Below, piece after piece: positions 30,983-37,896 of a DNA stretch of 37,896 nucleotides. This DNA is from Hymenobacter sp. (GTDB lineage Bacteria > Bacteroidota > Bacteroidia > Cytophagales > Hymenobacteraceae). The stretch is from NCBI GenBank assembly GCA_025356245.1, contig JANXUO010000485.1, positions 1 to 37,896 of the forward strand, in the 5' to 3' direction. Position numbers and translations under genes: made by a program. The notes under the pieces were generated by a model that worked only from the letters and a program-made list of their open reading frames with translations, was not told the origin of the DNA and made no database searches. The first letter of the stretch is position 1. Every line of letters starts with the position of its first letter.

Positions 30983-32326
30983 ATGGAAATTCTTATTATG
31001 ACCGGCCAGCTTGTGCTGGGCCTTTCGTTGCTCATTGGCCTGCACGAACTTGGTCACTTTGCTTTTGCACGGCTCTTTGGTATCCGCGTCGACAAGTTTT
31101 ACATTTTCTTCGATTTCCTGTTCCCCGTCAGCAAAGGGCGCACGTTTGCGCTGTTCAAAAAGAAGATTGGCGGCACCGAGTACGGCATTGGCTGGCTGCC
31201 GCTCGGCGGCTACGTCAAGATTCACGGCATGGTCGATGAAACCCAGAACGGAGAAAACCTGCACGGTCCGCCCGCACCCGACGAATTTCGTGGCAAGCCG
31301 GCGTGGCAGCGCCTGTTGGTGATGGCCGGCGGCATTGGGGTGAACGTAGTCACGGGCATCGTGATTTTTGCCGCCCTGGCCTACTCGTATGGCGTCGAGT
31401 ACCTGCCGGCCGATGCCGTGCCCGGTGGCGTGGTAACCAGCGCCCTGGGCCGCCAGGTAGGCCTGCGCGACGGCGACCACGTGGTTGGCTTCAACGGCCG
31501 CCCGCTCGTGGAATTTGACCAGCTCTACGACCCGGAAATGCTCGCGCTGCCGGGCACCTACCTCACCGTGGTTCGTCAGGGGCAGCGCGTGGACCTGCCG
31601 CCGTTTCCGGCCACGTTTTTCGGCCAGCTCGCCGCGGCCGGCGATTCGGCCTACGTGGGTCCGCGCAAGCCTTTTTTCATTGGCCAGGTCAACCCCGGCG
31701 ACTCGGCCGCTGCGGGAGGGCTCCAGGTCGGGGACCGTATCCGGGCCGTGGGTGCGGTGCCCATCGAATACTTTGACAAAATGGCCCGCGAGCTGCTCGT
31801 TCACCGGGGTCAGCGCGTGCGCCTGACCGTCGAGCGGGCCGGCCAGCCCGTGAGCTTGCTGGTGGGCGTGAAGCCGGACGGCAAAATCGGGTTGCGCGGC
31901 ATCTTTGAGCTGCCCACCAAGACCCATCGCTACTCGCTTAGCGAAGCGCTGCCCCAGGGCGCGGACCAGGCCGCGGCCGTGGTGCGCCTCCAGGTGCTGG
32001 GCATCACCAAGATGTTGCGGCGCGAAGTGTCAGCCTCGGCCAGCATGGCCGGCCCCGTCGAAATTGCCCAGCAGTTCGGCGGCGTCTGGGACTGGCACCA
32101 CTTCTGGGGCCTGGTGGCCCAACTCAGCATGGTGCTCGCTTTTATGAATCTGCTGCCCATCCCGGCACTCGACGGCGGGCACATCGTCTTTCTGCTCTAC
32201 GAGGTAGCCAGCGGCCGCAAGCCCGCCCTGCGGGTGCTCCAGGGGGCCCAGCGCGTCGGGGCGTTGCTGCTGCTGAGCCTGATGATGTACGTGCTCGTGG
32301 TGAAGCAGCTTGTCAAGCTCTTATAA
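30983..32326 (+). CDS. rseP: RseP-type site-2 protease (M50)
   Basis: 447 residues. HELGHFAFARLFGIRVDKFY has the HExxH zinc site (H21-H25) in the first membrane helix; LGGYVKIHGM and NLLPIPALDGGH (389-400) are the other M50B signatures, the latter bringing the Asp ligand. One or two PDZ-like regions lie between (about 140-330; GQVNPGDSAAAGGLQVGDRI is a typical PDZ edge). The enzyme cuts membrane-bound anti-sigma factors and leftover signal peptides. rseP is normally a single chromosomal gene; here it stands alone, opposite in direction to its neighbours, in a replicon with plasmid features. No anti-sigma or ECF sigma gene is next to it. Confidence 0.94.
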   Translation: MEILIMTGQLVLGLSLLIGLHELGHFAFARLFGIRVDKFYIFFDFLFPVSKGRTFALFKKKIGGTEYGIGWLPLGGYVKIHGMVDETQNGENLHGPPAPDEFRGKPAWQRLLVMAGGIGVNVVTGIVIFAALAYSYGVEYLPADAVPGGVVTSALGRQVGLRDGDHVVGFNGRPLVEFDQLYDPEMLALPGTYLTVVRQGQRVDLPPFPATFFGQLAAAGDSAYVGPRKPFFIGQVNPGDSAAAGGLQVGDRIRAVGAVPIEYFDKMARELLVHRGQRVRLTVERAGQPVSLLVGVKPDGKIGLRGIFELPTKTHRYSLSEALPQGADQAAAVVRLQVLGITKMLRREVSASASMAGPVEIAQQFGGVWDWHHFWGLVAQLSMVLAFMNLLPIPALDGGHIVFLLYEVASGRKPALRVLQGAQRVGALLLLSLMMYVLVVKQLVKLL

Positions 32327-32348
32327 TTCTGCCATCAGCCCGCTAAAT

Positions 32349-32696
32349 TCAAGCATGGCAGGCGCGGTGCTGGTTTAGCTGACGGTGGTCAGCCGTATCA
32401 GCGGGCAATAGGCGCACAGAGGCGGCGTAGGCAAATTTTTCTGCCAGGTCTAGCGCCGCGCTCCGCTCCTGAGCGGCCTCGAAGGTGGCGCGGCGCTCAT
32501 CGAGCGCATCGAGTGCCAGAGTCAGCGCGGCGGTGGTCCGCTCGCGTACCCCGGGGTTTTTGGAGCCGGCGCGGGCTTCCACCTGGACCAGGGCTTTGTC
32601 GTGGCGCTCCTGGGCCTTGGTCAAGGCCCGCCGGGCAACGCCCAGCGCAGTGCGGGCGTGGGAGGCATCGAGGATGGCAAACAGCAGAATACTCAT
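32349..32696 (-). CDS. Hypothetical coiled-coil protein, 115 aa
   Basis: Starts MSILLFAILDASHARTALGV. Most of the protein is one or two long helices with Ala/Arg/Glu heptads (VARRALTKAQERHDKALVQV, ALDALDERRATFEAAQERSA). It is convergent with rseP, with only 22 nt between the stops. A promoter module lies 23 nt upstream. Confidence 0.6.
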   Translation of the reverse strand: MSILLFAILDASHARTALGVARRALTKAQERHDKALVQVEARAGSKNPGVRERTTAALTLALDALDERRATFEAAQERSAALDLAEKFAYAASVRLLPADTADHRQLNQHRACHA

Positions 32697-32718
32697 GGCA
32701 CGGGGGGCTTGGTAGCTG

Positions 32719-32745
32719 CCCATCACCTTGCAACAACATCACCAA
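32719..32745 (-). promoter_or_regulatory. Promoter module TTGG-N15-GTGATGGG
   Basis: Minus strand: TTTTTGG, 15 nt with TGTTGTTGC, then GTGATGGG. Spacing is kept; the downstream box is divergent. The gap up to 32837 also holds two tandem copies of TCCCCACTGCCC (32811-32837). Confidence 0.4.
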
Positions 32746-32837
32746 AAACGACCTCTATGGCTCTGTGAGCCCCTTTTATTTTGCTGCCTTATTTTGCTGC
32801 CCGCCCCATCTCCCCACTGCCCCATCTCCCCACTGCC

Positions 32838-33572
32838 CTATCCGCCAGCCTTCACCCGCTGTTTGGCGGTGCGCTGCACGCGCAGGCTCAGGGCCCGGCG
32901 TACCCGCTCCGGGTGCTTGTGGCCCTGGGGCGCACGCGGCGCGGGCGGCGGAATGCGGTGCCCGCCCTCGTCGTCGTCGCCGGCTACCCAGCCCAGCAGC
33001 ACCAGGGCGTTGCCCACGGCCAGCCCCACCAGGGCGGCTCCTAAACTCAGCAGCGGCGTGAGGGTGTAGCCCGGAATCCAGTACGAGAGATAACCCATGA
33101 GCGCCTCGCCCCCGACGACGAGCGCCACCCCTACCCAAATCCTTGCACTCCAGGCCTGGGCCAGCCAGCCAATCAGCTCCTTTTTTTTGCGGGGCCACCG
33201 CCGCCGGGCCCGGGCGGCGGTCCGGCGGCGCTCGTGCCAGGCCTCCCGGGCGGCTTCGACCAGCGCGGCCCCCAGCCGGGCCGGGGTGCCGAAATGGTTC
33301 AGGGCCACGGCCCACGATGCCTCACGTCGGGCATCCTGCGGCCGGCCGTGACCTGCCTTCCACCGCCCGTAGGCGGCCAGCTCCTGGCCCAGAAACCACA
33401 GGCTGCCCGCCACGACACCCACCTGCGTGAGCAGCAGCAACCCGTAGCTCAGCTCCCGGCACTTCAGTAGCAGGTGCCAGGCCAGGGCAATGCCGTCCGG
33501 GTGCAGCCCGTACGTTGCGCTCACGCCCAGGCAGGCCGTGCTCACTAGAATTATTCGTGTTCCTCTTTTCAT
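32838..33572 (-). CDS. Hypothetical membrane protein, 244 aa
   Basis: Four hydrophobic segments: IILVSTACLGVSATYGL (about 6-22), YGLLLLTQVGVVAGSLWFLG (about 43-62), IWVGVALVVGGEALMGYL (about 144-161) and LLSLGAALVGLAVGNALVLL (about 173-193). The loop between the second and third is strongly basic (WHERRRTAARARRRWPRKKK). Its ATG overlaps the stop of the upstream small membrane protein (ATGA). Function unknown. Confidence 0.7.
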   Translation of the reverse strand: MKRGTRIILVSTACLGVSATYGLHPDGIALAWHLLLKCRELSYGLLLLTQVGVVAGSLWFLGQELAAYGRWKAGHGRPQDARREASWAVALNHFGTPARLGAALVEAAREAWHERRRTAARARRRWPRKKKELIGWLAQAWSARIWVGVALVVGGEALMGYLSYWIPGYTLTPLLSLGAALVGLAVGNALVLLGWVAGDDDEGGHRIPPPAPRAPQGHKHPERVRRALSLRVQRTAKQRVKAGG

Positions 33573-33778
33573 GCGTTTGGTCGGCCCGGGGCCTTTTTGA
33601 GGGTTTTGGGGAAGGGAATTGCCTTTGCCCGGCCGCCACCGGCCTCGCGGCTCTTTCGGTGCAGCACGAAGGCTGTGGTAACGGCCAGCGCCCCGGCACC
33701 CAGGGCCAGCATCAGGGAAAGGGGACTGACGATGGTCCAGATGGGCAACAAGGCCGGCCCCAGGTTAGGGAGGGTCAT
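33569..33778 (-). CDS. Small membrane protein, 69 aa
   Basis: Starts MTLPNLGPALLPIWTIVSPL with one membrane segment (LSLMLALGAGALAVTTAFVL) and a basic C-terminus (KTLKKAPGRPNA). Translationally coupled to the 244-residue membrane protein by a 4-nt overlap. The frame is open to 33865, but the upstream part runs through a palindrome. Confidence 0.6.
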   Translation of the reverse strand: MTLPNLGPALLPIWTIVSPLSLMLALGAGALAVTTAFVLHRKSREAGGGRAKAIPFPKTLKKAPGRPNA

Positions 33779-33837
33779 GAGAGAATTCAGAAAGGCGCAG
33801 GCCGGCACCTCAGTGGCAAACCACGGGGGCGAAGATA

Positions 33838-33873
33838 CGAAAAGCTTGTGCCTAAATAGACACAAGCTTTTCG
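33838..33873. promoter_or_regulatory. 13-bp palindrome, operator or terminator
   Basis: CGAAAAGCTTGTG / CACAAGCTTTTCG around a 10-nt centre CCTAAATAGA. Its core TTGTG-N10-CACAA resembles the dyad of the promoter modules; TATTTAGG on the minus strand would be the downstream box for the gene at 33569-33778. It also lies 78 nt past the dnaN stop and could end that transcript. Confidence 0.55.
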
Positions 33874-33950
33874 TCCACGCAGTGCCGAAGAAGGCGAGTC
33901 CGCAAGTAATTCGTTTTCGTCTGTCTGACCTCTCCTTGGGCCATCGGCTG

Positions 33951-35090
33951 TTAGGCGTAGGTGTTGAGCATCACCGGCATCACCAGCATAAGCACGTTCT
34001 CTGCCTCTTCATTTAGCTTAGGACTCAGCAGGCCCGCCCGGTTGGGGGTGCTCAGGGCCAGCGAAATTTCTTCGCAATCCAGATTACTTAGCATTTCAAG
34101 CAAAAACCGGGCGTTGTAACCGATTTCAAGGGCTTCTCCGTTGTATTGGCAGGGGAGCGTTTCGCTGGCCTCGTTGGCAAAATCGAGGTCTTCGGCCGAT
34201 ATTACGACCTGCTGTCCGTCGAGGCGCAGGCGCACCTGGTGGGTCGTTTTGTTGGCGTAAACGCTGATGCGACGCACCGAAGCCAGTAGTTCCTGGCGGT
34301 TCATGACCAGCACATTGGGGTTGGCCACCGGAATCACGTTCTCGTAGTCCGGGTAACGCTCGTCAATCAGGCGGCAGACCAGGCGCGTGTTGTTGAAAGC
34401 GAAAAAAGCGTGGCCCTGGCCCAACTCCACCGTTACCGGTACGGAATCCTTGTCGTTGGGCAGGCCCTTTTGCAGTTGCACGCAGGCCTTGCGGGGCAGG
34501 ATGAACTTGCGCTCCTCGCCGCCCGCCGGGCGCTGCACGTCCAGGCGGCCATAACGCAGCAGACGGTGGCCATCGGTGGCCACGAACGTAGTCCGGTCGG
34601 CTTTGAGTTCGACCAGAACGCCCGTCATGGCGGGCCGCAGCTCGTCGGTGCTGGCGGCAAATATGGTCTTGTTGATGGCCCGGAACAACGACGAACTGGG
34701 CAGCTCCAGCGGCTGGGTGTGCGGGGCCTGGGGTACGCGGGGGAAGCCAGCGCCGTTTTCGCCCGCGAGCTTGTAGCGGCCGTTTCCCGACTCGATGACC
34801 ACGGCGAAGCTCGCGGGCTCCACGGTAAAGGTCACGGGCTGGTCGGGCAGGTTTTTGAGCGTGTCGAGCAGAATGCGGGCGGGCACGGCAATCTCCCCCG
34901 TTTCGTTGCCCTCAATGGGCAGCGTGGCCACGATGCTGGTTTCAAAATCGGACGCGGTGACGGTGAGTTGGCCGGGGGCGAGCTGAAACAGAAAGTTCTC
35001 CAGAATCTGCACGACCGGGTGGGTGGGAATGATGCCGCCAAGGCCGGTGAGCAGTTTGAGCAGGGCGGAAGACGATACGACGAATTTCAT
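33951..35090 (-). CDS. dnaN: DNA polymerase III beta subunit (sliding clamp)
   Basis: The 379-residue product is a full-length beta clamp: MKFVVSSSALLKLLTGLGGI at the start, TVTASDFETSIVATLPIEGN (about 43-62), ATDGHRLLRYGRLDV in the middle domain, LVCRLIDERYPDYENVIPVA before the third domain, and the C-terminal strand LVMPVMLNTYA. The family end motif is usually MPVRL or MPMRL. As a ring of two subunits it holds polymerase III on DNA. dnaN is normally chromosomal; a copy on a Rep_3 replicon could support plasmid replication or replace the host clamp under stress. The stop-proximal region has the palindrome at 33838-33873. Confidence 0.95.
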   Translation of the reverse strand: MKFVVSSSALLKLLTGLGGIIPTHPVVQILENFLFQLAPGQLTVTASDFETSIVATLPIEGNETGEIAVPARILLDTLKNLPDQPVTFTVEPASFAVVIESGNGRYKLAGENGAGFPRVPQAPHTQPLELPSSSLFRAINKTIFAASTDELRPAMTGVLVELKADRTTFVATDGHRLLRYGRLDVQRPAGGEERKFILPRKACVQLQKGLPNDKDSVPVTVELGQGHAFFAFNNTRLVCRLIDERYPDYENVIPVANPNVLVMNRQELLASVRRISVYANKTTHQVRLRLDGQQVVISAEDLDFANEASETLPCQYNGEALEIGYNARFLLEMLSNLDCEEISLALSTPNRAGLLSPKLNEEAENVLMLVMPVMLNTYA

Positions 35091-35141
35091 GGGAAAAGGG
35101 AACGGGGGTTGAAAACAAATGAATAAGCGAATGAAGTCAGG

Positions 35142-35435
35142 CTATGTCCCGGCCCGTTGGGCGGGGGCGGCATCTTTTTCGAGGACCGGCACCGGGTCGG
35201 CCGGGTACGCTCGGTAGTGCGTCACGTTGGCAACCGTGCCGTGGTGGCCCGTCTGTAACCAGCGCTGGCTGCGGGTGAAGTAGTGTGGGTAAATGTTCGT
35301 GCGCCCGTCCGTAGCCACTTGAAGGGCCTCGGTCAGGCCGTCCTCGTCAAACGACTGGGGGAGGCCCACCGTGACGGGCTTCCAGCCCTCGGATTCGGTG
35401 GCATTGGTCAGGGGGAGGTTGAGCGGGTGCTGCAT
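35142..35435 (-). CDS. Hypothetical protein, 97 aa
   Basis: Starts MQHPLNLPLTNATESEGWKP. Beta-rich, with FDEDGLTEALQVATDGRTNI and HHGTVANVTHYRAYPADPVP. It precedes dnaN by about 50 nt in the same direction and may be cotranscribed. Short tandem AGAGGCA repeats (35453-35478) lie just upstream. Function unknown. Confidence 0.6.
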   Translation of the reverse strand: MQHPLNLPLTNATESEGWKPVTVGLPQSFDEDGLTEALQVATDGRTNIYPHYFTRSQRWLQTGHHGTVANVTHYRAYPADPVPVLEKDAAPAQRAGT

Positions 35436-35491
35436 GAGTTATAAGCATGAGTTAGAGGCAAGAGGCAAGAGGCGAGAAGTAACAAGAGAGT

Positions 35492-35824
35492 CTATGCAGT
35501 GGCGTTAAATTCGATGTTATTCAGTCGGTTAATGTGGCCCAGGTGCAGTACGCCGTGCAGTAACTCCCCGTGCTCGCTCACCACGGCGGCAGCAAAAGCC
35601 TGCTCTTCGCTCATGTGCAGCAGGCTGCCGAAGTGCGCCGGTATCCGGCCGGGCTTTCCCAGGTACAGCGCCAGCCACCACAAGGCCCGTGCCTCAGGCT
35701 GCGACCCTGTGCATTTGTTTAGCAATCGGGTAGTCAGACCTTCCGGGGAAGAAACCGTGTCCAGCGTGGCCGATACGGCAGCAAAAGAGGTGGCAATGAA
35801 ACGACGTTGGGATAAGGTCAGCAT
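35492..35824 (-). CDS. Hypothetical protein, 110 aa
   Basis: Starts MLTLSQRRFIATSFAAVSAT. Helical; RALWWLALYLGKPGRIPAHF in the middle and a His-rich ELLHGVLHLGHINRLNNI near the end. The ATG at 35824 is 31 nt from the promoter box; the extra upstream residues (MYVYTHK...) derive from the palindrome. Family unknown. Confidence 0.65.
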   Translation of the reverse strand: MLTLSQRRFIATSFAAVSATLDTVSSPEGLTTRLLNKCTGSQPEARALWWLALYLGKPGRIPAHFGSLLHMSEEQAFAAAVVSEHGELLHGVLHLGHINRLNNIEFNATA

Positions 35825-35854
35825 CGAAGAAAGGGTTAAGAAATTTGCCTTGTG

Positions 35855-35881
35855 CGTATATACGTACAAAAATTGAACCAG
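35855..35881 (-). promoter_or_regulatory. Promoter module CTGG-N15-TATATACG
   Basis: Minus strand: TTTCTGG, 15 nt with TTTTTGTACG, then TATATACGCACAAG. Upstream of the 110-residue gene. From here to 36113 I see no credible gene. Confidence 0.68.
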
Positions 35882-36113
35882 AAACCCGCTTTTTTCACCT
35901 CCTACGCCTTTGTTTTATGCCTTGGCGGCCTTGCTCTTTTTCACCCCGCCTCCCGCACCAGGTCCTCCCGCACTTCGACGGGCAGCGCGTCCTAATCCTC
36001 GCTAATCCTGGCGACCACCGGTGGTGAAAAGTGCTTCAAAGCAGAAGCTATCGACGCGCAATCCCGCGATAAAGATTTACCTTTCCGCCATCACCTCAGC
36101 CAGTCGTTTGAGG

Positions 36114-36548
36114 TCAATACACCCGTGTAAGCAGAAAGTCCCGCCCGTTGAACATATCCGGCAGGTAAACGCTACACTCCAGCGTGCCCTGCTGATACAG
36201 CGGCAAGCGGCTGATTTTAAGTTCGTCGTTCTCCTCGCCCATCTCCAGCAACTCCGCGAGCAGGCGCTCGGGCACCCGTACCGGGTCGTCACTGTCTCCC
36301 ACCTCCTCGAAGAAGTCCGTTAACTCGTCTGAGTCGCTGTCCTCGTCCTGGGGCCATACCTGACGGGCGAAAAAATCCCCCAACGTAGACGGCTCCAACT
36401 CAAACGCTTTGGCTCTGGGCGTACTGCGAAGCTGGGCAAGGCTGCGGTGGAGTTTGGCGGCGCTCTCGGGGCCGAAGCTGAGCAGAATGTAGGAGCCGAT
36501 GTGGCCGTTCCAGGAATCGTAGCTAATGTCGGCCAGAAAATGAAGCAT
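36114..36548 (-). CDS. Hypothetical acidic protein, 144 aa
   Basis: Starts MLHFLADISYDSWNGHIGSY. The N-terminal half is alpha/beta (ILLSFGPESAAKLHRSLAQL); the middle is strongly acidic (DEDSDSDELTDFFEEVGDSD), followed by strands (DELKISRLPLYQQGTLECSV). An acidic, DNA-mimic-like character is possible but unproven. The leader resembles that of dndC (TTGTTGTA followed by CTGTTCC). Family unknown. Confidence 0.6.
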   Translation of the reverse strand: MLHFLADISYDSWNGHIGSYILLSFGPESAAKLHRSLAQLRSTPRAKAFELEPSTLGDFFARQVWPQDEDSDSDELTDFFEEVGDSDDPVRVPERLLAELLEMGEENDELKISRLPLYQQGTLECSVYLPDMFNGRDFLLTRVY

Positions 36549-36819
36549 GGGCAGGAATAAAAAAGCAGGGGCATTGGTGCTTCCCGTACTGGAACAGCTA
36601 CAACAATAGCGCCCAATCGTCTTTTTTTCAGGGTTTTATGAAAAGAAAGTGACTTATAAAACCTTTCCTTTCGCGCCTCTTCTCCCCACCGCCTGTTACC
36701 CGGTGGGCTGATTGGTCATTTCCTTTGACTTGATTTGTAGCAAGCAGCCACTCAATGGCATACTTGACAACCCTACCAGCAGCTTTGATTATGCGAAGCG
36801 TAGGCCCCGGCCACACTTT

Positions 36820-37440
36820 ATGAAGAAAATACTATACGTTTTGCTGGGCTTGTTCTTGGCGTTGGTGGTGTTGGTCGTTAACAGCATGGAGCCGGCAACT
36901 TCAGCCGCCCAGCCGCCCGCCGCTGAAATTGCCCCGACTCTCATCCTTGATGCCGATACCCTTGCTATGGAATCGGTCAGCCCTTCCTCGGCCTACTCGC
37001 GCAAACTGCGCGGCGTGTTCATGCAATCCGTTACCTGTACCCCGGCCCGGCTACGCTTGGGTGATTCCATCGACGTGGAAATTACCGATGCCTGGCTGGA
37101 AAGGCAGTGGGAGCCGGAAAGCGGCGGGCTGTTCGGGAAGCCGGATTTCAGCCGGGGCTATGCTAAGGATTCAGTTACCGTTACGCCCCGTTCGCAACTC
37201 GTGCTGGCCTTCGCACCCACCTCACGCCTCGGGCACCTGGACACGGGGGGGTGGCGAATCAACCTCTCCACCGACACCTACAAAGAACACGGCTTCGACC
37301 GTGGCCGGGGCAATCAACTGGTTATGTATTTCAGTCGGTCCAATGCCGTTTTTCCGCTGAAATTCAACCTCTACACCAACCCAAAACCTTGCCCCGACTG
37401 TCAGCCTCCGGTGCGGGCTTCGTTCACCGTCAGCGAATAG
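36820..37440 (+). CDS. Exported or membrane-anchored protein, 206 aa
   Basis: Starts MKKILYVLLGLFLALVVLVV, an N-terminal signal anchor, followed by a Pro/Ala linker and a beta-rich domain (CTPARLRLGDSIDVEITDAW, SQLVLAFAPTSRLGHLDTGG, LKFNLYTNPKPCPDCQPPVR). The CPDC pair near the end could form a disulfide or bind metal. The frame is open upstream to 36712, but the ATG at 36820 gives a proper signal. Function unknown. Confidence 0.7.
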   Translation: MKKILYVLLGLFLALVVLVVNSMEPATSAAQPPAAEIAPTLILDADTLAMESVSPSSAYSRKLRGVFMQSVTCTPARLRLGDSIDVEITDAWLERQWEPESGGLFGKPDFSRGYAKDSVTVTPRSQLVLAFAPTSRLGHLDTGGWRINLSTDTYKEHGFDRGRGNQLVMYFSRSNAVFPLKFNLYTNPKPCPDCQPPVRASFTVSE

Positions 37441-37497
37441 GAAGCGGGCGGTGGCTACCGTAGTTTTACAATTGCAAAACGACCCTGTGCTGAACGC

Positions 37498-37896
37498 ATG
37501 AACTGTCCCGAATCCCTGGCCTCGGCGCTGCGCCACATTGCTGGTGGCTTGCCCGATGCGGCCAACCACTATTTTCTAAATGCCAACCACTACGACCACG
37601 TAGGCGGCGACGGTGCCCGCTGGTGGCTGGCAGCAATGTGGCTCAGCGAGGAAACCACCCGAAACTTTGAATTGGGAGCCAACGAGCTGCAACTTGATGT
37701 GCTGCTCGACGGGCGGCACCTCGACCACTGGACGCGGGTCAGCATTCCTTACGACCAAATTTGGGAGATACTGCACCAAAACACAAGTGGTAGCCCAACA
37801 CCGGACGGCTGGGCTACCACTTTATACTACAATTACGCCGCTATGCAGATGCCGCCCGTGGGTGAGCTCATGGCCAGCTTCTGCGGAGTGGTGAAA
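37498..37896 (+). CDS. Hypothetical protein, 5' part only, runs off the window
   Basis: An ATG at 37498 opens a frame of 133 codons with no stop before the edge (MNCPESLASALRHIAGGLPD...). It has Trp/Tyr-rich parts (GARWWLAAMWLSEE, TTLYYNYAAMQ). It lies 57 nt after the exported protein in the same direction, so both may be one operon. A 12-bp inverted repeat (AGTGGTAGCCCA / TGGGCTACCACT, 37786-37821) followed by TTTA looks like a terminator inside the frame. Family unknown. Confidence 0.6.
   Translation, partial: MNCPESLASALRHIAGGLPDAANHYFLNANHYDHVGGDGARWWLAAMWLSEETTRNFELGANELQLDVLLDGRHLDHWTRVSIPYDQIWEILHQNTSGSPTPDGWATTLYYNYAAMQMPPVGELMASFCGVVK

Overview
The window looks like part of a plasmid or plasmid-like replicon from a high-GC member of the Bacteroidota, most probably Hymenobacter or a close relative. 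This is inferred from four things: GC-rich codon use, start codons without clear Shine-Dalgarno sites, promoter-like elements of Bacteroidota style (TTGG-type upstream box, TATATACG or TAnnTTTG downstream box), and the protein families present. I ran no database search, so the genus is an inference.

Layout. Positions 1-471 hold the leader-distal end of a CRISPR array; no cas genes are in the window. Positions 961-2540 are the replication region: a Rep_3/RepB-type initiator on the minus strand, preceded by nine iterons of about 15 bp and an AT-rich stretch. A lone dndC-like gene (DNA phosphorothioation sulfurtransferase) and a HigBA-like toxin-antitoxin pair follow. Positions 5-13.5 kb carry many short minus-strand genes, mostly unrecognised, together with ssb, an XRE regulator and an ArdC antirestriction gene. 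Two copies of a composite hairpin element with compensatory stem changes lie at 10.5 and 11.3 kb.

Positions 13.8-16.6 kb are an island of opposite (plus) strand. It holds a class I isoprenoid-synthase-fold protein, a membrane M50 metalloprotease with a PqqD-like N-terminus, and two small homologous peptides that share a leader and one invariant Trp. I read this as a peptide natural-product (RiPP) or pheromone operon that recalls ComQ/ComX of Bacillus, where a ComQ prenyltransferase modifies a Trp in ComX. It is the best candidate for an undescribed system here.

Positions 16.6-30.6 kb are again minus-strand: a secreted TPR protein, an adenine methyltransferase with a DUF4942-like C-terminus, a 770-bp non-coding gap with a MITE-like element and a DnaA box, a run of small unknown genes, a UvrD/Rep-type helicase paired with a multi-zinc-finger membrane protein, a coupled three-gene small-protein operon, and a second XRE regulator. 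Positions 31-37.9 kb contain plasmid-borne copies of two usually chromosomal genes, rseP (plus strand) and dnaN (minus strand), with small membrane and unknown proteins. The last gene runs off the right edge.

Two patterns link the accessory genes. A promoter-like module (TTGG-N15-TATATACG, spacing fixed at 15 nt in twelve minus-strand copies) sits just upstream of genes of unrelated function, and a related version precedes the peptide operon. A second short motif, TTTTCCCCACTGCC, recurs in either orientation about once per intergenic gap. Together they suggest that this replicon is assembled from separately promoted small gene units under a common control.
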